Assembly: GCF_014529535.1 (NCBI RefSeq)
Contig: NW_023503409.1
Span: 1,612,390 to 1,676,389, forward strand
Length of the DNA stretch: 64,000 nt
Direction: 5' to 3'
Source of the DNA: Bradysia coprophila
Lineage: Eukaryota; Arthropoda; Insecta; Diptera; Sciaridae
Shown: piece after piece, positions 45,840 to 57,700 of the stretch
Layout: each line of letters opens with the position of its first letter
Position numbering within the stretch: the stretch's first letter is position 1
Program-made: the position numbers and the translations under genes
The notes under the pieces: model-generated
What the model saw: only the letters and a program-made list of their open reading frames with translations
Databases searched by the model: none
Told to the model about the DNA's origin: nothing

Positions 45840-48800
45840 TTAGTCTGTTTGTTTGGCCTCTACAAGTCTTGTGTATTCCTTTATGGCACTAGTTAAACTA
45901 TTGATCGCTTCCACTTTCAGTTTGTCCTGAACGAGAACCATTTTTTGAAAATTCAAATTATCTTTGTGACGCTCGTGTTCTTTCTGCAATTTTTCCTTTT
46001 CTAATTCTAATTTTTGTTCGAAATAATCTTTCCACCAATTCCGGTCCGATTCGCCATTGCAATTGCTCAACTCCTCTTCGGGACTGAATTTAAATTTTTT
46101 GTAGTCCTGCTTTTCCTCGTCAACTTCGTGCAACTGCATTGTCGATGATGGTTCAGATGATACTCGACTGTTCAGCCTACATAAATGGAAACAATGGAAT
46201 TAGTCGACTGCAGCGACAGAAATATTTCTTGTATCGGGCTCACTTTTCAATTTCGAAAAAACTGATCTCCGGCGCGGTCCTTCGCTTTGACGACACTGAC
46301 ACCGTGACGGGTGGACTGTCTTCCTGATATGATGATGTACTTTCAATTTCTATGCGCCGATTTTTGAACACAGCATCAATGTCATCGAAAAATTCCCAAT
46401 TCACTTGCTGCGAGTGCTGCTTTTTACTCAAATTTTTGTTGTACGTGATGAGAATGTTGTGCCATTTTTTCGATACTTTTTCCGGTGTAAAATCGTAGCC
46501 TAACGATCGCATGCGTCGACATATATCTATCCAGAGTTGACTTTTCCGTGCTCCGCCTTGTTCGAATTCGGACTCCCTGTCACCGCGCAGTTTGATAAGC
46601 GTTTTTGTAGCATCTGTTGTCCAGTATAGCTGGTTGCGACGTGAATTTTCATCATAGTAATACGCTAAAATGCACAACATTCCGGTCAGGTTCACAATCG
46701 ATTTTTAGTAGAACAATAAAGGAACTTACAATCATCGTCCTGGACATAATCTTCCAATGATTTTGCTAAGAGCGCAGGCGACGGCTTAGTGTCTTGGAAA
46801 TCATCATCTGTAAAAGAAAAGAGGAAATAAAGCTCGACGAACTCTGTGAAATTTTACGATCTGAGGAACTAATCAGTAGCTCGACAACAGAACTTGGACT
46901 ACCAACAGTTTCGTTGTTTCATTTCGACATCAGTTTCTTATCAACGTTTTATACAATGTGGATCATCCGGTCGTTCAAAAACAATTGTTTACGGAAATTG
47001 TGAGTTAAAAGGCTGGTAGTGAATGTAATCCACTGAATGACAAATTAAATTGAAACGTAAATGATGCTCTATCACCTACTAGAAAACATATTAGTCCATC
47101 GTCCCTATCATAAACCGTATTTTCTCAAAACAAAATTCTTTTGTAAATTCAGCGTCCCATTTATAATTTAATTTCAAAATACGATCAAACACACAATCAA
47201 AAAATAATAATTTTGTATTGCGTGTACGCATGTAATTTGTACAAATATAGGACGCCCATACAACAACGCACAATCCATCAATTGCAAATAAATAAAACAA
47301 GAAATCAAACAAGACCAATGCATCCTTCCATAATAAACAAAAATATTCTCCCTCCGTGTGTTTGTATATATACCATTTCCGTATTGACGACATGGACGCC
47401 GCATCGGGTTGACACATGAATCTAAATTAATTTTTGCGAATTCTGTGTTGATGTTATTATGATATGAATTTCCTTCAATTCTCAAATGTGTTTTCTCCTT
47501 ATTGTATTTACTTTACGACCGAATTCATTCGCGGATCGATATTAATTGTTGATGTTAAGTACATTGGTGTATACCATCAATATGAGGATAAAATCAATTT
47601 ATGAATATATGTTCGTACATACACGCTGCTACACATTACAACACATTTCGTTTTAAATCTGGTTACACTTACATAACGACCCACAGAACAATTCCCTTCA
47701 ATGGGAAATCAAAATTTTAAATGAAAATTAACTATATTTCATCACACGCCCCAATTAATTGTAACAAACCATCACTATCGTACCGCGAAGGTGCGAAAAC
47801 AAAATCTTTCAATCTGTAAGACCACAACCTTTTGTTGTGGATATTCTAACTTCATATAAACAAAACAAAAAAAAATCAAATTTAAATTCCAATTACCGGC
47901 TATTTCAATAAAATCATCACAATTCCAACGATTTGCCATTTCGAAACGAAACAATTTTGGGCACCAGTTTTTACACAAACATTCTATAATTTACTAAATA
48001 ACAATAAAGACGCTAGCAAAACTCTCGAGAATTATTAGACATTTTAGGGGAGATTAGATCTGACAGATGCTAGAAGAGAAATCAGGTATAGCAATACTAT
48101 ACTGCATTTCAATCGACGCTATATCCCGATTTGCGATGTTTTTACAATCGAATCATTGTTTTGTGCCTTTTTGTTCGGCTTTGGCTGCGATGTCTTTTAA
48201 GGTTATCCTGTTGGTGAAAATTTAAAACTTCAAACAGAAACGCGTACAAATTTTTGAAAATAATTCCCTAATGGACACAAAAACTGGAACGAACAAAATA
48301 TTTTTTCAGATTGTTAGATTTAATAAAGGATTTGATGGAAAATAATTGAAAATGCTGCAAGAATTCTCAGAAAACTACAGACAAACTCCTTTAATTTGAA
48401 AATGTTTCGGCAAAAGACAGAATAGATACCGTTAATCCTCGAGAACAGGTAGGAACGTTTAACATCCTTTTCTTAATTAGCCTGTCTCTTAACAGAAGAG
48501 GAATTCCGAATGTCGATATTCAAGCTTTTATAGACCGGCTGGACAGATTACTGGGACTGTTAGTGCTAAATTAAAGCATTTACAATTTACTAAATATTTT
48601 TAAAGGAAAATATGAGGATTTCAAAGGACGCTTTTCTGCTTCCATCTGTGAATGCCTACCAAATTTTAGGCAGAAAACTTGATTGAGTAAACATTCACAC
48701 TAACATAGTTAAGACTTTGTGCTTATCGTTTCCATCATTCATTACTCCACCGGCTCCTTCACAACACAACAAATGAGATTGAAAAATTAGAGAAAAGTGC

Positions 48801-49503
48801 TCGTAATGTTGTCGATCAATTTTCTTAAGTTATGCAGCCTGTGGGAACTCGATCTGCATTACAAACCTCTTCCTCCTGGATAAAACGAGTGCTATTTAAT
48901 AATGTGAGCTAGGGCGAACTAAACAGATTGTAGTACACGAAACACCCTTCGATCAAAAGATCTATTAAAATAAGTAAATTTTGTACAACATACCGTCAGG
49001 AGTGTCTTCATTTTGAAACTCAATTGAGAAATGTATAACTTTTGTTTGACTTTCGTTCGAGGTTAAATCAGCTAGGCTTCTGCTCATCGTTTCTTCATTT
49101 CTGTTGCAATCGTAGCTGCCTTTCTCTACCGGCTTATCACTCGTACAATTTTCCAAATAACCCAAATTCTTCGTCGGAATCCAGTCGACGTTGTTAACGT
49201 CAGCAAAGTATGCAGCTCTTCCTAAAATGAAAACTCTGTTTAACAGCTCCAAACAAAGTTCAATCAAAACAAACTACCGGAAACAAAGTGTAATTCACAG
49301 ACTCTAGTATTGTTATAATCCAACTCGAATAGGTCGTCTCTGTTCAATGCAACAAGCCATGCTAGTTGTCTAGCTCGAGTTATTGACGCTGTTTTCGAAT
49401 TAGAGTGATCCACAATAGGGAATCTAAATAATCGTTTCGCTTTATCCGTCCCTGTCCCTATATTCGACGAATTACAACCAATTGCTGCACAATAAAAAGC
49501 CAT
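45840..49503 (-). CDS. THAP-domain plus Myb/SANT-like DNA-binding protein
   Basis: Probable nuclear DNA-binding regulator. Five minus-strand exons: 49278-49503, 48994-49221, 46730-46807, 46244-46664, 45840-46176, in phase, about 429 residues. THAP zinc finger (about 1-92): MAFYCAAIGC gives C-x4-C, CELHF gives the C-x2-H, and DWIPTKNLGY is the closing insect THAP block. A Myb/SANT-like (Myb_DNA-bind_4) trihelix follows at about 190-256, with LYWTTDATKTLIKLRGDR, ARKSQLWIDI and FTPEKVSKKWHNIL. The C-terminus has a charged coiled coil (EQKLELEKEKLQKEHERHKD). Both DNA-binding modules are of types also found in transposons (P element, Harbinger), so the gene may be a domesticated chimera; this is inference. 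A 2.2-kb intron separates the THAP exons from the Myb exons and holds a possible alternative first exon. Confidence 0.85.
46808..48993 (-). other. Large intron of the THAP-Myb gene
   Basis: Holds the candidate alternative first exon at 47897-47939. The rest is AT-rich with no other recognisable exon; the open frames at 47091-47417 and 47174-47485 are not protein-like. Confidence 0.6.
47897..47939 (-). CDS. Candidate alternative first coding exon of the THAP-Myb gene
   Basis: Inside the 2.2-kb intron a minus-strand ATG opens MANRWNCDDFIEIA followed by a donor (GTAATTGG) in phase 1. This is exactly the phase needed to join the exon at 46730-46807, whose first two bases complete the split codon. 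Using it would give a 292-residue isoform with the Myb/SANT-like domain but no THAP finger. An in-frame upstream ATG exists at 47978. No transcript evidence is available. Confidence 0.4.
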
Positions 49504-50616
49504 GATAAGAAATGACCAAACTGTGAATAAACAAAGTTGAAAAAACAAACTGAGGTTTTAAGGTTACTGCTTACATACCCGTCGTGTTTAGATCGTAAAT
49601 GCAGGTTTTTTCCGTTTCTAACTAATTTTCACTAAATTTATGAGGCTTCACAGAAATTGTCTTGTTTATACACATTCAGCATGCAAATGAATAAAAATGA
49701 GAATATTTGATAACCTCAATATGTCATAACCGAGCAAGATTGAAACGTCAAATATTTTCTTTGAAAACATAACCTCTATGACATCATATGTTTAGTCAAG
49801 TTTTGAAAGAACCTAGATGTAAACCATGTAAATCAAGTACTAGAACGATATGAAGCCGTGTCACATGACATTAAAGACATGAAAAACTTAAGAAATAAAA
49901 TAGAAGACGTCGAAACCTAAACGTCGGTTTGCAATTTTTCTTTCGTCTACAATTCAACCAAAACAAATTCGAAAACAGGAAAGAGTTGGGTGGTATGGTA
50001 TGGTATAGGTATTTAATTGTAATGATACAGAAATAATATATGTGGAAACAGGGCCGAACTGGCTACCCAACAGCTGCTTGGACAATGCGGAAATGGCTAG
50101 TAAGATTTATTTTAAAAAATTTAAAAAGTTGAGCGGCCCAAAATAGCATTTTGATGTTCCCGGTCGCCCAGTATGGCCAGATTAGACCTGTAGACAAATA
50201 TTTGGCGAATCTATGAGGTTCTTTAAAAGCCATTTCAGAAATTTCAGTAATGTTGATAGACAGTAAGCAGATTTGTATTTAGTTTCACTCCGTTAGGAAG
50301 TTGATAAAGCAACATCATTCTTTAGCTTTTTCGTATAAATAATCGGCTTACAAAATTATTATTTTGGCGTGTGTAAATAGACAGCCCTTTTCTTTGGCTC
50401 TTTGGTCAGGCTTCGCACTCGTCAAAGTAAAACATAACTAAAAGAAATTTGTGCACCAGGCAGACCAGGCAACTGAAATACGACATATTTTACCATGACT
50501 TTTTGTTATGAAATGTCAGGTTTTCTCGAACGATATATGGCGCATTCATTTCAAATTCATTTCTTAACGATTTATCGTGCGACGGTTTTGAATGAATTTT
50601 TCCATGACTATTCGCC
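49504..50616. other. Intergenic DNA upstream of the THAP-Myb gene
   Basis: Contains the THAP-Myb promoter side and a hAT-type MITE (50049-50190). A short TGGTATGGTATGG repeat occurs near 49991. No exon was recognised. Confidence 0.45.
50049..50190. mobile_element. hAT-type MITE, copy 2
   Basis: The left end is CAGGGCCGAACTGGC and the right end, reversed, is CAGGTCTAATCTGGCC. The 142-bp length is nearly that of the 144-bp copy at 19464. Flanks TGTGGAAA and TAGACAAA agree at only five of eight positions, so this copy is older. Confidence 0.6.
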
Positions 50617-51145
50617 TAGTCGGTTGGCCTGTAGAGGCGCCACATTTTTTTATAGTACTTCAATCTCACTGAACTATTTTTTTTGTGTACCAACTTCACA
50701 TTGATTCATTCCCATGGAATGTCACAGCAACGAAGTTTGTTCATGAAAAAATAATTCAGTGAGAGCAGTTTTTTTATGAAGAAAAGTACTAAATTGTATT
50801 AGATTTTACCCTTAGTTTCTAAACTTCATTGTCCTTTACGATCGATCAAATTTAATATGGTAAATGTGAAGTCTGTATGTTTTCAAGTAAATTGATGTGT
50901 TTTGTCTATTTCAGTTGTCCGATTCACAAAACGTTGTTCGTTACCTCGACAGGAAATGGATTTTTTCAGCACACGTCCTAATTTTCCTTAAGACTGGTGC
51001 TGAAAAAATCGTCATTTCCTGACTTGGTGCGAAAAGTACTATTTCTCAACTCAGTGACGATAAATTAAATGTTTCGTTTGATTTTTTAGCAAAACGTATG
51101 TAACTCGGTGATGAATGCTCGGTTGCATAAATAACTATTTTCACA
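50617..51145. repeat. Dispersed repeat, copy B
   Basis: Starts TAGTCGGTTGGCCTGTAGAG, exactly as copy A at 18103, and ends near TGCATAAATAACTATTTT (51123-51140), also shared with copy A. The distance between the shared head and tail is about 0.5 kb here and about 0.96 kb in copy A. Confidence 0.5.
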
Positions 51146-51778
51146 CCCATTCCCAGCTTTATACTCTTTTTACAGTGTTTTCTTTATGGGCAATAAAAAA
51201 TTTAAATTTCAAAAAAATTCCGCTTATGAAATTACTGCCGTCATCATCATTGAAGTATAGATGGCAGTAAAAACATCGCATCACTTCGGAACATACCTTC
51301 GTAAATGTTCGGGAAACATTCTCAAACATTCTGTCACGAACGTCAGCGATGGCCTGCCATTTTATATTTTACCGCGTTGTTGAAAAGTCCTCGACGCTTT
51401 TGGTTGTAATGTCATTTAGACAGCTGTCATTTAATGTCATTTTACTGGTGAAAAACACAAATAAATTGCGTGCATAATTTCATTTTCATTAATTTTGTTA
51501 TGAAAAATCGGATTGTACGATAGTTAAAACTATTATTTAACATTAAATATTTGTGCACCGTGAATGGTTGCAGACGGCATCACTTTCGTTTGTTCGTATC
51601 GCAAACCGAATCATTCAACTCCAGTTTGGATTGCAACCAAATTTATTCGGCCATTTTAAGTGATTTTAAAAGGCAAAAGAACGCTCGTTGTCTCAACTAG
51701 CTGAACAAATTGATGAGAAAATAGCGAAAGAAAGGCCCAATAATTCGGTATCGACGATAAAACAGAACCATTTCCATA

Positions 51779-54700
51779 ATGGACACGCCAAATCGGAAAG
51801 ATATACGCGACATGGCTCGCGAAGCCCAGTTTCAAACTCAACTTTTAACTCAACAAGGTAATTTTAATTTGACTTTATTTTGTTTCCCGTAAATCTTTTT
51901 AGCATTTCATTCAAGTCGTTTTGCGTTTGCAACGATTGCTTATTTGAATTTCTAAAAAATAACCGACCAGAAATAAAAATACAAATAATAAATATTGACA
52001 GTTATGATTGAAGTATAATAATGGCGGAAAAAAAACTTCGCTTTTTTCAAACGATTGAAATTGGTTTTCTACACTCTGCGTCCGACATTAAATTTTTTTT
52101 TTCCTAAATGAAATATTTCCGTTTCATATATTTCTACCAATAATTTACTTATATCCAGCCGCTCGATATTAGTTTAAAATGATGCAATTTAGCAATTTTT
52201 CTTTATATGGGGGCTGTATGTATAGCAAAATGCGCGCTGTCATTTTGAAGTCTCGAAACTGTAGCCTTTTTCATAGGGAGAATTTTTGTCTGCTCGAAAA
52301 TGGTTTTTCATTTGAAACATATCATTTTTGAATGACAGTAAATGACATTGATGTAACCGCGTATATTTGTAGGTATATCCATCCACCGTATAAGATGTTT
52401 TGTTTACTTCTTTTTTATTTTGATTGAATTGCAGTATAACATATAATACGAGAACTGTTATTTCAAATTTTCCATTCTCGTTCGTATGATGAATATGGAG
52501 GAAGGTGTTCGTTGTGTGTATGTGTATGTGTGGTGGAGGTAGTCCGATAGGTTACCACATTTAAATAATAAAAAAATGGTTCTACAGGAAATGAACGTTT
52601 TAGAATTTCAAATTTAGAAAAGTTTCTCTTGTTCTTATTTGATTGCCATTCTATCATATTTAGGGGTAAAAGGGGTTTTGTCAAGTGTGGCACGTATGGA
52701 TACTATATTCATAGATGAAAAGTGGTGGTACGCCATGTTATAGGAATATGATGAGAAGGTGATTTGTGAAAGTCATCTACAGACGCAGTCGTACTGTTCT
52801 CTGTGATTTTGTTAAATCAATGAAAATCCGATAATTTCATTGGTATCAGGACTATAAAATCGAAACAAAACGAAATGTTTGGAATCTACTCATTCCTTCA
52901 TTTACGTCAAAAAAAGTTACAAAAGTCCAAAATTCCGCAAACTTTCGTAACGAACTTCTAGCACTCTTTAGCAGTCTTTAGTAGGTTTGGTATTCACTCT
53001 TGACTTAAATTCAATCAAAATGATATAACATAGCAGTCCACGCTCTTATACTATAAAAGTTACACAACACTTTGCATTGTCAAGAGCTTAAAGCTGTACA
53101 GCACACAATACGATGAACTTAAGTGGTGAAAATTCAGACAATTTCTTTTTGATTTCATAAAAGAAATATTTTTACCTTTTGAATCGAACGAACTCAAAAA
53201 AATTTATATTTTTACAGCGCGTCACAGATTTCCAAGCACATCAAGCACCGAAGAATCCGGATCGGAAGTTGGTGGAGAAATTATTCAAACAGAAGACATT
53301 ATAATGGAAATGGATACACTTGGTAACTATCGTTGCGTGCACTTAATCATCTAGTCGTCCAGTTAAGATTCTTAGACTCATCACCTCATATCATAATTTC
53401 AGATGAAAGTCTCAACAGTAGTTCATCGTCGGCTATACGCAAAAAGCGCGGCAATCTGCCAACTCATTCGGTGAAAATATTGAAACGATGGCTGTACGAA
53501 CATCGATACAATGCATATCCCAGCGATGCCGAAAAATTGATGCTTTCGCAGGAAGCCAACCTGACAGTGCTTCAGGTAAATTGAAACTAGAAAATTGTCC
53601 GAAGCTCACTTTCTAACATTGAATGATGTCTGATGAACACAGGTTTGCAATTGGTTTATCAACGCTCGTCGTAGAATTCTACCGGACATGATTCGTCGCG
53701 AGGGAAACGATCCAATGCACTACACAATCTCACGTCGCGGTAAGAAGATGGCTAATTCGCAGTTAAATTTGTCCGGTATCGGTTTGGTGAACGCAATGGG
53801 TGATAGTCCGGTATCGGAAGTGGTAAGTCAACGTTTAGTTCTCGGATGGCAAAAAGTACGTGCTAACGGATTGCTCTTTGTTTTCGCCTTATAGATTGTC
53901 GGAGCTACCGAAGAAGTAGAAGATATTGAAGGCGAAGAAATTGCCGAAATACAAGAAGTTGATGAAGAAGAATTGGAACTGCACGATGGTGTAGCCACAA
54001 CGCTGTCTCAATTAGGTCATAATTTTGTTCGAATGGATGGCGGAAATATTGTCAAAATCGAACATGACATGGAATACGACGACAACATTATTTACCGGTA
54101 ATTAATCGACATTTTAATTTGAATTTCCTAAAAATGCACTATCCACTATCCTAATCCAAAACATTCGCATGAACCCAGAGAATTGAAAGTGACGCCAGAA
54201 ATTTTGAAAACTTTGAATGAATTTGATGATGAAACCATGTTCTGTGTCGGAGCAGAAAGTTTATGTCAAAGAAATGCTAACTCGATAAACATTAGGTTTT
54301 CGCTTGTCGTTTTTTTCATTTTTCGCTTTCGTTTCGGTATGTTGGACCGGCCATAAATGACAATTTTCATTTTCCGTTATTTAGATCCGACGAGGAAAGT
54401 GGCAATGAATACGAAGAAGAAGAGGTTTCCTTGAAACAGGAAATCCAAGAAGATGATTCGAACAGTGGCTGGCAAGAAGTTATCAGGTGAGATATAGGAC
54501 AATAACGACGTTTTGTGCTTTGACTAAACTATTTTTCTTCTTTCCGCCATTCGAATATTTAGTAGCGAAGAAGTGGAAACAAGTCCTGTGGTGGAGTACA
54601 TTAGTGCGCCTCATCCGCAACTTGCCCATTTACCTCAACTTCCTCATCCGCTCAGCGTTACTGTGAAAACGGTAAAAGGTAAGGTCTTTCGCATTGATAA

Positions 54701-57700
54701 ATTCTAATTTATTTTGACTCGGTAAAGTTTGTTCGTTTTGAATGATCTTCAGTTTTAAGTTTTGGTTTTGGTAATAGTTTAGACCGTTGACGCGATTCGA
54801 ATTGAAAATAAAATGTTATCGCTTTCATGCCTCTTGTTACACCACGTCTTTCGTGGTGTCGCGGCAAAGTTATTCAAATTCGAAGAGCGTCATAGATATT
54901 AATACAAAATTAGCATTGGGGAAGACAGCATTCCACCAAATTGAAAAAATATTTTTTGTTTAAATTCATCTGCTTTCAATGGGAAATAGAAATGAGTTGA
55001 AAAGAAGACGGAAATTGGTTATGCAGAAGTTTATCGAATTTTTCACTTTAAATTTTTGTGACCGAAGTTGACGACACATCGTTGTCATAGGCATAGTATA
55101 TCATAGTGTATAAGGTCTCATTGTTCGCGAATAATCTTTCTAAAATTAGCCTCATATTGTGCAAAAGAAGCTTGTGTTTCCACCGGATTCGGTGCAAGAA
55201 AATATCTGATAGAATCCCATAACATAACAAAATTAACATTGCGCGTAAAACGTTACAATTCTCTTGCAACTCAACGTCTGGATTTCCAAATTCCGATTTT
55301 TTTTCTTCCAAAATTGTTTTACAAATTGTTCGGCTTGCAAGCGCTGTCCACGTCAATTTCTTACATGAATTTCAATGAAATACATTCTTCAATATCCGTT
55401 TACTAAACGTAAATTTTGATCGCAATTCCAGCCGTCCCAATAGGTTTATCTCGTGTTCAAGTGATGCCAGCACGACCATCACCCATACTTCAGCAGCAAA
55501 GATCAAGCGATTCGAATTCATCGAATAATAATACAAAGTCGCCGGCACCATCATCGACAACCGCTCAGACAGCGACGGTTGCTGGCCATGGACACCTTGT
55601 TAAAGGTAAACGTGCACAGATTAACGTTTTTATGGAACATAATTACGCGTAGGGATTTTATTTGATTTTTTTCTTCTTTTGTTTGAGTTATGTTTTTCGG
55701 TAAATTTGGTATTGAAACGTTTATTTACAAATTTATGTTCAATCCACTTTACTGACACACATAAAATGAATATTTTGCGTTGCCTATCATAGATTTAAAT
55801 TGCATTATGATATTTTGAGCCTAAATTGGAAACGAAATCAATGGAAAACTTTGCTGGAGAAAGTTGATCTAAAATTGTTAAAAAATAAAACATTTTATCG
55901 GATCGAAATTCTTTACAAAAATGCAAATACTGGTGCAACGTAAGTCCATTACCGAGAAATTTCAAATTGAAATTACAATCCTGAACGAAAAGTTATGTTT
56001 TGACTCTCGAAATTTCTTCAAGTTACACACAAGGGCTTAGCGTCTCAAAGATTTCTTTTAAAATTTTCCCTTAACTTAATCGGCAACTTCCCAAAACGGT
56101 GCATTTTCAAACAATTTGTTCTTTATGGACATTTTTCATACTTTAATCCAAAGAGAACAGAGAAATTAATCGGTAATTCCACAAGATCCAAGATTTCGAT
56201 GCTCTGAAACATCAACTTAAAATGATATCCAATGCTATTTCAGTCAAATCTGAAAAACTATTATGTAACGACTATGTAACGGTTCCGTATTCGACTGACT
56301 CGTAAGGAAATAGTTAAAAAGAAATTCGTACTAAATGTCGATGAACAAAAAGAAGCCTGTCACCAAAGAGTCCGTAAAATGAAAATATCGCCCACACTCT
56401 CACTCAAACTCCATACTCTAGTGTCAATCGGCGGTTGTAAAAGTTTAGTGATCTCATTTCACCGCAATTTTTGAGTTTCTAAACCTCAATTCAAATCCTT
56501 ATCTTGTTTACCGATTTACGTTTGTCCTGCTTTCGGATGCGCCGTATTTTATAATAGAAAATTGGGCTCCGTCCCACCTATTGTGTTTTTTTTTCGAGCG
56601 ATTTGGTTTTTAGTTTTAACTTTGTTTGATAGTATGCAATGTTAGAAATGCCGCGGTGGGTTGCCTTAAAGGATTATTTTGAAGAAAAAAAATATTTTAT
56701 AAGTAAAATCAAAAACAAGAAAATAGAGAGAAAAAGTGAATGAATCAGCGGAGTACGACAAATATTGAAAATGTAACATCCGTTCTATAATATGTAAATT
56801 GAAAATGAATAATAAGGAATATATATATAAAAGAGCAGAAGATTAATTATTTTATTGATAAAATAGCAGAAAAAAATAATAATTTTGTAATCAATTAAGC
56901 ATTTTATCTCTTTAAATTTATAAAATTGATACTGAAAATATATAAAGCAAAAAAAAAAATTAATTAGAAATAATTTCTATAGCATAAAAAATGAGTCAAA
57001 TAATTTGTCATCATCCAATTTGCAGAAAATAATTTCTTTATTTGTCAAGTCAAAATATATATTACACACAAAACACATTGCTCAATTTTCGATTCGCCGA
57101 TTCAAGTTCTTTTAATCACAAAAAACAAATTTCAATTTAATTTTTATTTTCAAATAAAATTTATTTTAGCTTGGTGGTCACCAGCTACTAATTGAAACAC
57201 AATTCGTTGCACGAAGAGAAAAAGGAATCGGCCTCAATTTATTGTCTCTTCCTCTCATTCGCTTATTTAACTCAAAGTCTGAAGTCGATCCAAAATACTG
57301 TTCTACAGTGTTGTGCTAACCTTCCACTACTACTCTACTCAAATGAAAACCAAGTTTCTCGGAACTTCTAATTAAAAATGTTGTTTTATTCAGTCGTAGT
57401 ATTGACAAATCTATCTCATCTATACTTCAGTAGTAGTGAACTCAGAATCCATGTTTAGTTTATGGTCTTCACTGACTTTCTCACCGGTTTTGAAGTAGCT
57501 CCAGTATCATATGTTTTTTCTTGTGATTATCCGATTTCCAAACGTTCATCACAAAAAAAATGTTTTTTTTTTGATTTAGCAAAACTATTCATGACCAAAA
57601 ATCATTTCTTATTTAGATTTACATTCGCATTGAATTGCCGAAACAACACAGTTAATTAGTTAATTATTTGATTTTTTTTTTAAATTTTTTGAATTAATTA

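Noticed and set aside
47091-47485. Two overlapping frames of about 100 codons in the THAP-Myb intron
   Set aside because: No family features, no splice phase that fits the gene, and the composition is that of AT-rich noncoding DNA.
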